A stretch of DNA of 64,000 bases from a cyanobacterium PCC 7702 (lineage in GTDB: Bacteria > Cyanobacteriota > Cyanobacteriia > Cyanobacteriales > Nostocaceae). A program made the translations under genes and the position numbers. Location of the stretch: the NCBI GenBank assembly GCA_000332255.1, contig KB235926.1:3997018-4061017 (forward strand), given 5' to 3'. The notes beneath the pieces were generated by a model that did no database searches, was not told the DNA's origin, and saw nothing but the letters and a program-made list of their open reading frames with translations. This document shows positions 57,415 to 64,000 of this stretch, one piece after another (within the stretch, counting starts at the first letter, position 1; each line of letters starts with the position of its first letter).

Positions 57415-57753
57415 ATGAAGACTGAATGGCAAAGTTATTTGGCTAAAAGTGCCTTCATCTTTCTGCCGGTTGCTGGTATAATGTTAATTACTAACCCTCA
57501 ACAAGATGCTTACGTTGACTACGCTGCCAGCAGACTGACCAGCGAAATTCAAAACTCTATTTGTCAAGGACCGCAGTTGCCAGCGGGGTTATTATGGGAA
57601 GAAGTAGGCAAATTTACAACCGATGCTTGTAAGTCCGGACTAGCAACAGGATTAGCCTGGCAAGATAAAAGTATTAAAGAATTTATTGCCAATTCCACAA
57701 AGCGCCAAAACTATTTTCTTCAGTACCTATACAACAAAAGTTCCTGGATATAA
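57415..57753 (+). CDS. DUF4359 small membrane-anchored protein
   Basis: A 112-residue protein with one N-terminal hydrophobic segment (about 10-27) that acts as anchor or signal, followed by NPQQDAYVDYAASRLTSEIQNSICQG, the DUF4359 signature with a conserved cysteine, and a second cysteine in TDACKSG. The two cysteines may form a periplasmic disulfide. Function unknown. ATG at 57415. Confidence 0.78.
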   Translation: MKTEWQSYLAKSAFIFLPVAGIMLITNPQQDAYVDYAASRLTSEIQNSICQGPQLPAGLLWEEVGKFTTDACKSGLATGLAWQDKSIKEFIANSTKRQNYFLQYLYNKSSWI

Positions 57754-57960
57754 CTTTCGAACTATAGGTGCATTCGGTAATTTCCTCACGTTTCAAAAAT
57801 AGCTAGATGAAGGTGTGGAAATGCTGGCTTTGGTAAGGTAGGAAGGATGCGTACCTGTTGCGGATGCTAGAAGTAAATCCGAAGGTTTGTACTAATTATG
57901 ACGAAACAATAGCGTCTAGGAATGCCAAGATATTAAGCAGCACTGCTCATTGAAATTCTT

Positions 57961-59490
57961 ATGCCAGAACTTCGCCAATCAATAGCGCAGCACTATCACG
58001 AGCGTACGAAATACGATCCTGAAACTATTGCTTCTAGAACTCACAGATTAGACTGGGCTAAGCAACCAGTACCGTTTAAGGAGTACAAAATCGGCTCGAG
58101 TTTTGACCTCAAGCCTTACATTCAAGAAAAGCCAGAAAATAGCAGTAATTTTGAAACTCAGTGGTGGTACAGGTTATCACGGCTTTTGCTTTGCAGTTAC
58201 GGATTAACGGCGAAAATGCCTTCGATGGGAAGTGCGGTATATCTTCGTGCTGCACCTAGTGCTGGTGGTTTGTACCCAGCAGAAGTGTATGTTATTTCTC
58301 GGGGTACGCCATTGCTTCCTCCTGGACTGTATAACTACCAGTGTCGGACTCATTCTCTGGTACATTATTGGGAAAGTGATGTTTGGCGAGCATTACAAGA
58401 AGCTTGTTTTTGGCATCCGAGTTTGGAAGCTACCCAACTAGCAATTATTATTACTGCAGTATTTTATCGTTCCGCCTGGCGTTATGAAGATAGAGCATAC
58501 CGTCGTATTTTTTTGGATGCGGGACATTTGTTGGGTAATATCGAGTTAGCAGGCGCTCTTTGTGATTACCGTCCCCATTTGATTGGCGGTTTTGTGGATG
58601 AAGCAGTTAATGAACTGTTGTATATCGATCGCCAGCAGGAAGGAGCGATCGCCGTGGTTGCTCTTGCAGATTTATTAGATATCAAACAAAATCTGCCAAA
58701 ATTACAAACTGCTCTACCTTCAGCTACAGAAACGGATTATCCAGAAATTCCGGATGGCGAGTTGTTAAAGTACTTTCACAAAGCAACAGAAATTCAAGCA
58801 GGCGTAGTTAATAAATTTCATTCGCCACCAGCAAGACTAGAAAAATCTCTAGAAGATAAATACAACTTTCCTTTTTGTCAAAAAATCTCCACCGTTACCA
58901 CACCTATTAATTGGGGTGAAAAACTGCAACAGTTAGAGGTTACCATCCTCAAAAGACGTTCTACCCGTGCTTATAACGGTGATTATTTAACCTTTGAACA
59001 GTTAAAAGCTTTACTTGATTTTACTTATCAACCTCAAAATTACGTAGCTCAAAATCTAGATATTTCTCCAGATTACTTTGACTTGAATTTAATAGAAACA
59101 TTTGTTGCTGTTTCTGGAGTAGAAGGACTGGAAACAGGTTGCTATTATTATGCACCTCAAGCGCAAGAATTACGACAAATTCGCTTTAAAAACTTTCGCC
59201 GGGAGCTGCATTTCCTTTGCTTGGGACAGGATTTAGGGCGAGATGCGGCGGCGGTTTTGGTGCATACAGCAGATTTGAAGACTGCTGTTGCTCGCTATGG
59301 CGATCGCGTCTACCGCTACTTGCATATGGATGCGGGCCATTTAGGACAAAGGCTGAATTTAGCTGCTATTCGCCTGGGTTTGGGCGTTAGCGGTATCGGT
59401 GGCTTTTTTGACGATTTAGTTAATGATATTTTGGGAATTCCTGCAGATGAAGCAGTGCTGTATCTTACTACCTTGGGAAGACCCCGATAA
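57961..59490 (+). CDS. two-domain SagB/ThcOx-type nitroreductase-fold protein
   Basis: A 509-residue protein with two nitroreductase-like halves. The N-terminal half (about 60-255) has the SagB mark APSAGGLYPAEVYV and DAGHLLGNIELAGAL but no RRSTR. The C-terminal half (about 305-509) has RRSTRAY and DAGHLGQRLNLAAIRLGLGVSGIGGFFDD but no SAGGLYP. The FMN motifs are therefore split between the halves, which suggests an internal pseudo-dimer. SagB-type enzymes oxidise azolines made by YcaO proteins; no YcaO gene or peptide precursor is found here. ATG at 57961. Confidence 0.85.
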   Translation: MPELRQSIAQHYHERTKYDPETIASRTHRLDWAKQPVPFKEYKIGSSFDLKPYIQEKPENSSNFETQWWYRLSRLLLCSYGLTAKMPSMGSAVYLRAAPSAGGLYPAEVYVISRGTPLLPPGLYNYQCRTHSLVHYWESDVWRALQEACFWHPSLEATQLAIIITAVFYRSAWRYEDRAYRRIFLDAGHLLGNIELAGALCDYRPHLIGGFVDEAVNELLYIDRQQEGAIAVVALADLLDIKQNLPKLQTALPSATETDYPEIPDGELLKYFHKATEIQAGVVNKFHSPPARLEKSLEDKYNFPFCQKISTVTTPINWGEKLQQLEVTILKRRSTRAYNGDYLTFEQLKALLDFTYQPQNYVAQNLDISPDYFDLNLIETFVAVSGVEGLETGCYYYAPQAQELRQIRFKNFRRELHFLCLGQDLGRDAAAVLVHTADLKTAVARYGDRVYRYLHMDAGHLGQRLNLAAIRLGLGVSGIGGFFDDLVNDILGIPADEAVLYLTTLGRPR

Positions 59491-59530
59491 TGCTACCGTG
59501 GGGTCATGCTATGTAGGTAAATAAGATTAA

Positions 59531-59568
59531 AAAACAAATTAATCCCTACAATCTAATGGTTGTAGGGA
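59531..59568 (-). terminator. intrinsic terminator of tRNA-fMet
   Basis: On the minus strand TCCCTACAA-(8)-TTGTAGGGA (stem of nine, 59543-59568) is followed by TTAATTTGTTTTTT, 14 bases beyond the tRNA 3' end. Confidence 0.7.
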
Positions 59569-59581
59569 AAGAAGCGTGATT

Positions 59582-59658
<77 letters not shown>

Positions 59659-59699
59659 TTGCTTGTTCTAGTATAACTTAGGAATTAAAAATTTAGCAA

Positions 59700-60653
59700 C
59701 TATAAAATCGACAATTCTCCTATTACTTCCAAACGTTTGTATTTGCCCAAGTTCATAAATTTTTCTGATAGGACTTCAGCAACAGAGGGACTGATCCAGC
59801 CCATTTGTTGGAGCAAGTAGATAGCAGCGGCGTATTTTGCTCGTTTTGCTCCGTCCATAACTTTAATTGCCAGTCCCATACCTTCACCGAGTCTACCGAT
59901 GCACTGAATTCCTTCTGCACCTGCTTTACTTACTACTTCTCCTGGAGCTAAACGCATTAGTTCCGTATCAAATTCGCCGTCTCCTGCTACCAAAGTTGGG
60001 TGATGGGTCATAGCACGGACAATGCGTTCCATGTCCAAACTGCTGCGAGCAGCTAGGTGGGCGTATAAAGAGGCCATTTGTCCCAGTTGCATCAGGTAGG
60101 TGGGTGCACCGCAGTCATCGTGAGCGCTGATAAATTCCTCAGCTGGCATTTTCAGCACTTCTGAGATTTTGGTGAGAATTAACTGTTGTACGGGGTGCTT
60201 GCGCTGCAAGTAGTTATTTAAAGACCAATTGCATTGCTGACAAACAGCCAGCATCCCCGCATGTTTTCCGGAGCAATTGTTTTCTAGGGGGCTGCGCTTT
60301 CCTTCAGGGATGGGACATTGCAGTACTGAAGGGTCAATATCAGCTCGCCAAAGGATATTGAATACTTGTCGTACTTGCTGTATTGTGCCTTGATGGGAAC
60401 TTGTAATAATTGCCAGGTCGCGATCGCTGAGATCGTAGCGTTCTAAAGTACCTGTACTGGTGACGGCTAGTGCTTGAAAGGGTTTGAGTGCGGAACGGAC
60501 AAAGGTTGCGGTTTCTGCATTTCCGGCTACAGAAAGTACCCGTCCTCGCTCGTCGCATACAACAGCTTGGACTGTATGCCTTGACTCAATAATACCTTCG
60601 CGCAGTAACCTAACTTCCAGTACGGCTGCTTGAGTTCGTTTTCCCATTGTCAT
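59700..60653 (-). CDS. asparaginase of the Rhizobium type II (ReAV-like) family
   Basis: A 317-residue protein of the asparaginase class that resembles serine beta-lactamases. The signatures are SALKPFQ (the Ser-x-x-Lys catalytic pair), NNCSGKHAGMLA, and SAHDDCGAPTYLM, with cysteines that bind zinc in ReAV. It should hydrolyse asparagine to aspartate and ammonia. Two in-frame ATGs (60653, 60647) can serve as start. It follows the CGLD27 gene on the same strand by 141 bases and precedes tRNA-fMet. Confidence 0.88.
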   Translation of the reverse strand: MTMGKRTQAAVLEVRLLREGIIESRHTVQAVVCDERGRVLSVAGNAETATFVRSALKPFQALAVTSTGTLERYDLSDRDLAIITSSHQGTIQQVRQVFNILWRADIDPSVLQCPIPEGKRSPLENNCSGKHAGMLAVCQQCNWSLNNYLQRKHPVQQLILTKISEVLKMPAEEFISAHDDCGAPTYLMQLGQMASLYAHLAARSSLDMERIVRAMTHHPTLVAGDGEFDTELMRLAPGEVVSKAGAEGIQCIGRLGEGMGLAIKVMDGAKRAKYAAAIYLLQQMGWISPSVAEVLSEKFMNLGKYKRLEVIGELSIL

Positions 60654-60679
60654 GGGTTATTGTCTATCGCTATTTTGTC

Positions 60680-60707
60680 TTTTGTAATTTGTAATTGGTC
60701 ATTGTTC
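60680..60707. repeat. tandem heptamers between CGLD27 and asparaginase genes
   Basis: Four heptamers in phase: TTTTGTA, ATTTGTA, ATTGGTC and ATTGTTC. The pattern resembles the repeats upstream of trpS. Confidence 0.5.
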
Positions 60708-60794
60708 GCGTGTTGGTTGCTAGTTTTAGGGTTTGGTGGTTGAAGAATTTTTCAACTTGCACCCCCCTACTAACAGTCGATAATTCATGAGTAT

Positions 60795-61295
60795 TTAAAG
60801 TAAGTGCCAGACTATCGTACCAATAACAAACAATACAGCCAAGCCACTAAAGGTAATTTGTAATCGTTGGATAATAGGTTTAATTTGGTAGCTAACAATT
60901 AGGCGATCGCGAGTTAGCAGTTCCTGTGGTTTTGTCCAAGTTTGACCGTCGTACCACCCAGATTCTTCGTAGGAAATAGTGGGACTGGCAAGACGATTTT
61001 GCACGTAGGACCAACCCAAATACAATCGCAGCAGTAGGAGCAACACACCTATACTAGCTCCTGCACTGCCACACAAAAGAAAGCGGGCTATTTCCTTGTG
61101 TGGTGGAAAGCTTACTGCTGCTACTGGTGCGGCTATCGCCCAAGACAAACTCCAAATCCAGGTTAATTTTGTGATATACTCGCGCCAGCTAAGGGTGCAA
61201 TCGCGAAACAACCAAGAAGATTTTAACTGTTCGTATTCATTGAGCGGTTGTTGTTCGAATGGAACTGGGCAATTTGAGACCTGCGATTCGATCAT
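60795..61295 (-). CDS. CGLD27/Ycf36 (DUF1230) membrane protein
   Basis: A 166-residue protein conserved in cyanobacteria, algae and plants. Two central membrane helices (about 45-62 and 72-90) and a third at the C-terminus are visible. Signature segments are CPVPFEQQPLNEYEQLKSSWLF and ISYEESGWYDGQTWTKPQELLTRDRLI. Its molecular role is not settled; links to iron or photosynthesis have been suggested for the family. It begins two bases after the rsfS stop, so the two are cotranscribed. Confidence 0.9.
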   Translation of the reverse strand: MIESQVSNCPVPFEQQPLNEYEQLKSSWLFRDCTLSWREYITKLTWIWSLSWAIAAPVAAVSFPPHKEIARFLLCGSAGASIGVLLLLLRLYLGWSYVQNRLASPTISYEESGWYDGQTWTKPQELLTRDRLIVSYQIKPIIQRLQITFSGLAVLFVIGTIVWHLL

Positions 61296-61297
61296 GT

Positions 61298-61756
61298 TTA
61301 CTTGTTTCCTCCACCCTCGCTAGATGTTGGCAATTCGATGCGTTCCGCATGGCCCCAAAACGCTTCTAGATTGTAGAATTCGCGCTCTTTAGGCATCATG
61401 ATATGAACGATCACGTCTCCGTAATCTTGCAGCACCCAAGTTCCTTCCGTTTTTCCTTCCACTCGGAGAGGACGTCGTTGCCACTGTTGTTCTACTTTTT
61501 CTTCTATAGCTTGGGCGATCGCCCTAACTTGGACTCGGGAATAACCTGTCAGCACCACAAAGTAATCTGCCAGGTAAGATACATCTGCTACTTTTAGCAA
61601 TAAAATGTTACCTGCTTTCCGTTCTGATGCAGCTGCGACAACGGTTGTGGCTACATTGGTGCTGATATCTCCGATATCCATTTGGGGTTTGGCGATACCA
61701 CTGTTTTTCACTGCTAGTGATTGTAATTTCAAGTTATTTTGCAAATAATCAGACAT
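61298..61756 (-). CDS. rsfS: ribosome silencing factor
   Basis: Binds uL14 on the 50S subunit and prevents subunit joining under starvation. The 152-residue protein has the typical core: [46 protein letters not shown] and [16 protein letters not shown]. An unconserved 40-residue N-terminal extension precedes it. It is part of the run yqeK, rsfS, CGLD27, asparaginase. ATG at 61756. Confidence 0.95.
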   Translation of the reverse strand: MSDYLQNNLKLQSLAVKNSGIAKPQMDIGDISTNVATTVVAAASERKAGNILLLKVADVSYLADYFVVLTGYSRVQVRAIAQAIEEKVEQQWQRRPLRVEGKTEGTWVLQDYGDVIVHIMMPKEREFYNLEAFWGHAERIELPTSSEGGGNK

Positions 61757-61873
61757 TAAACCTCAGCTACTGTTTAGTTCTCTTGACAATTTTTACAATT
61801 ACCGGTCAACAACCATGGAATTGCAACCATGAATACATTGTTTTTTTTGAATACTAACAAAAAATATTCGTAC

Positions 61874-62473
61874 CTAGGTGTTTGGTTGCAGAATGTTATT
61901 CTGCTTTGCTTTCGACTTTTGTAAAAACCAGTTGCGAGTTGTTAGGGTACGTGGATGAATCAAGCAGTTACTTTCCAGCAAAAACTTGAAAGTATAATCG
62001 CACGTTTGCCAAACAGCTTGTTGGAGATTTTCAAGACTGCTGTGTCTTAACGCTTGCAATTCGGGAGTATGACCGCGTCCTGGTTCCAGACTGTCTGCTA
62101 GAAACACGATACAGCACAGTGGACTCATACCTGGTCTGCCTAAAGTGTGATTAGCGATTGCCTGCAATACTTCTTCATCTTCTACACCAAATGTATCCCT
62201 GGCAACAATAGCGCTGACTTCTGCATGTAACAGATGGGGACAGGCTAACATAACTTCATCTATTTCCAATCCTTCTGTTTTTGCCATCTCTAAAAGCTTT
62301 TGTGGCGGAAAACATTTTGCTAAATCGTGCATCAGTCCAGCTTTGGAAGCTTTTTCCATGTCTTGTTTGTGATGTTGTGCTAAATTCACAGCCATTTGCT
62401 CAACTCTGAGAATATGGTCAACTCGCGCGGGAGGGACATTCTCTGCTAACCACGCTAAGACTTTTTGGCGCAT
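61874..62473 (-). CDS. yqeK: YqeK-like diadenosine tetraphosphatase (HD domain)
   Basis: A 199-residue HD-domain phosphohydrolase that splits Ap4A symmetrically. The ligands appear in order: H in ARVDHILRVEQ, the HD pair (LMHDLAK), H in LLHAEVSA, and the last Asp in FLADSLEPGR. Length matches YqeK. I start at the ATG at 62473 (MRQKVLAWL); a frame extends 34 codons further but is not conserved. It leads the rsfS run, a frequent gene order. Confidence 0.9.
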   Translation of the reverse strand: MRQKVLAWLAENVPPARVDHILRVEQMAVNLAQHHKQDMEKASKAGLMHDLAKCFPPQKLLEMAKTEGLEIDEVMLACPHLLHAEVSAIVARDTFGVEDEEVLQAIANHTLGRPGMSPLCCIVFLADSLEPGRGHTPELQALRHSSLENLQQAVWQTCDYTFKFLLESNCLIHPRTLTTRNWFLQKSKAKQNNILQPNT

Positions 62474-62657
62474 AGCTGAAGGTACAAATCGAAAAAATAG
62501 CGAGCAAGCAAAATAATTCTTAATTGAAATTTTTTGCCAGCAATCTTGTACAAATCTTTTCACAGCAACAGACACTCTTATTTTAACTCCTGGGAGGTTT
62601 TGGGGCTATAACTCCCACACCACAATCTCTCCCAACAAATCTAGAAAGCTTTCACAG

Positions 62658-62729
62658 AAGGCAAAAGGGAAGGTGAAACAGGAAAATTAAAGACTGCTGT
62701 TTTTACTTTCTCATTGCTGCCTTTTGCCT
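62658..62729. repeat. spacer bounded by inverted AAGGCAA heptamers
   Basis: AGGCAAAAGG (62659-62668) and CCTTTTGCCT (62720-62729) are perfect inverted repeats around 51 bases of AT-rich DNA. The left arm continues as heptamer AAGGGAA. The same motif borders the moaB/ilvC spacer. Confidence 0.6.
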
Positions 62730-62747
62730 GCGTGTTTGAGGAAAATA

Positions 62748-63959
62748 CTATGACATCAGCTGAGACTGCTCTTTTTTGGATGTAAACAGGCGGAAATAAA
62801 GAGATTGAAAAAATTCCTTAACAGGAAAAGCGATATAAGTAATCGGATTAATGGTGACGATAATATTTCGAAAGTCTCGTTTTGCTAGAGCTACGATCGC
62901 TCGAGACACCCATCGAGCGGACATAACACCATAGGGATTGAGTTGACTTTTAAATGGACCCAAAACCAATTTGCGGATAATGCAAGGAGCATCTAGTCGC
63001 CGTAGGGTAATCAAGTCTCCTAAAGTTCTTTTCGATAATTCGTACAGCGGGCTAAATGCTGGATTAACTTCTGCTTCCGAGGTATTTATCCACAGTTCCT
63101 TGAGAGCTCTGTGGGAAGATTTTGTCACTGTTTCAAAAAATAATTCTGCTAGTTTCAATGCTGAAAAAGCGTTCACTTCGTAGGATTTTTGGATCGCAGC
63201 AGCTGAGCGATTGCCGTACACGTTAACCCCATGATTGATAATAAGAATATCCACATTTTTCAAAAAGGGCATCAAGTCTGTTTCCGATCCTATTTTCCAG
63301 TGCAAAACTTCAACTTTCTCGTGAAAGCATGCATCTGCATTGGTCGTTAAGGCAATTACCTTTGCTTTGTGGAGTAACAACTCCTCTATTAATGCTTGTC
63401 CCAAACTACCGGAAGCTCCAGTAATTGCTACCACTTTTCCTTTCAGAGACAAACTTGTTCCCAAGATTTTGTCTACAAGGGTAAAGTAACCACAAAAGTA
63501 GGCGTTACCTTGATCGAAGTGATGTCGCCAGTGGTAAGTACGGTTCACCGTCCACTGGGAGGGAATCTCGACTAATTCTCCAGGTTTATGAGTCAAGTCT
63601 GTTTGCAGGAGAAAACCTTGGGAACGAGCGATGGCGGGAATCAAAAAGAATAGAGAATACAGACAACCAAGCCACATCGCCCAGATATGGGACAATTGGG
63701 CCACTAAAGCTGTTGCGGTTACCATCACCATAGATTCCGGTACGTCATTATACCATTGTGCTTTTTTGTAGACCTCGAGGCTGGTCATGGTTAAATCGGG
63801 ACAATAGGCTTTGTGATGCAGGTTGTGGAATTTCTGTAAGGGTTTCCAGTAGTGTCCCGCCAGGTGATAAATATCCCTTACAAGTTCCGCAAGGATAATG
63901 GAGATTAATCCCAGCAGTGATTGGACGATCGCTTCGCCAAATAGCAGATTGAAGTCCAT
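62748..63959 (-). CDS. bifunctional sterol desaturase-like / short-chain dehydrogenase fusion
   Basis: A 403-residue fusion. The N-terminal membrane part (1-165) has fatty acid hydroxylase/sterol desaturase histidine motifs, including H45-NL-H48-H49 and H143-WR-H146-H147. The C-terminal part (172-403) is an SDR with G181-ASGSLG, a serine at S294 and Y306-ELS-K310. The pair could hydroxylate and oxidise a lipid in one protein, but the substrate is unknown. Its start (ATG at 63959) is close to the window edge; it lies downstream of nothing visible and 172 bases from the yqeK run. Confidence 0.9.
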   Translation of the reverse strand: MDFNLLFGEAIVQSLLGLISIILAELVRDIYHLAGHYWKPLQKFHNLHHKAYCPDLTMTSLEVYKKAQWYNDVPESMVMVTATALVAQLSHIWAMWLGCLYSLFFLIPAIARSQGFLLQTDLTHKPGELVEIPSQWTVNRTYHWRHHFDQGNAYFCGYFTLVDKILGTSLSLKGKVVAITGASGSLGQALIEELLLHKAKVIALTTNADACFHEKVEVLHWKIGSETDLMPFLKNVDILIINHGVNVYGNRSAAAIQKSYEVNAFSALKLAELFFETVTKSSHRALKELWINTSEAEVNPAFSPLYELSKRTLGDLITLRRLDAPCIIRKLVLGPFKSQLNPYGVMSARWVSRAIVALAKRDFRNIIVTINPITYIAFPVKEFFQSLYFRLFTSKKEQSQLMS

Positions 63960-64000
63960 TTAGTTCAATAAAAGTTTTTTAAAATCTCTCGCAAGTATAA

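Overview
The window looks like ordinary chromosome from a HIP1-rich cyanobacterium. The octamer GCGATCGC recurs throughout (first at 11-18). Lineage-typical genes are present: Psb28, the CGLD27/Ycf36 protein, a fused PanC-cytidylate kinase, DUF4168 and DUF4359 proteins. Several spacers carry heptanucleotide-phase repeats of the kind known from filamentous heterocystous genera, so a Nostocales-like host is my inference; no gene here proves it. I see no rRNA, CRISPR array, transposase, prophage or plasmid replication gene. Coding is dense, about 63 protein genes and one tRNA.

Layout. 1-3.8 kb: an EcfT/CbiQ membrane protein cut by one base at the window edge, an orphan 2-oxoglutarate-dioxygenase-like protein, a DMT permease and a small conserved protein. 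3.8-8.0 kb: a surface-sugar cluster (tandem-domain GT2, a GT4 and GDP-mannose 4,6-dehydratase). 8.2-19.5 kb: housekeeping and tRNA modification (tgt, cobS, comF-like, GNAT, miaE, holA, a 2H phosphoesterase) and an RDD / membrane protein / SpoIIM-like module arranged around a 25-bp palindrome. 19.5-23.4 kb: an iron-handling operon (multicopper oxidase, helix-hairpin-helix lipoprotein, ferritin-like protein, FTR1 permease) with a Fur-like operator and promoter in front of the lipoprotein gene. 23.6-35.2 kb: envelope proteins, a degenerate PEP-synthase paralogue, MgtC, an L,D-transpeptidase, metF, trpS and a B12-binding radical SAM protein resembling hopanoid methylase. 35.8-38.9 kb: a LOV-PAS-PAS-GGDEF-EAL blue-light/c-di-GMP protein broken by a one-base frameshift inside GGDEF. 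38.9-54.9 kb: panC-cmk, rlpA, a 1.2-kb AT-rich gap, an MIF homologue, cobM, lgt, coaD with an overlapping DivIVA-like gene, a TldE/TldD pair, cysS, a CobW-family metal GTPase with an (HD)6 microsatellite, dtd, psb28 and moaB. 55-64 kb: ilvC, an aldo/keto reductase, a two-domain SagB-type nitroreductase, initiator tRNA-Met, and the yqeK-rsfS-CGLD27-asparaginase run, ending with a sterol desaturase/SDR fusion.

The parts most worth following up are the frameshifted LOV/c-di-GMP protein, the oxidase-permease iron operon with its predicted operator, the SagB protein whose FMN-site motifs are divided between two half-domains, and several regulatory-looking palindromes and repeat families in the spacers. 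I did not find a clearly new defence or mobile system.
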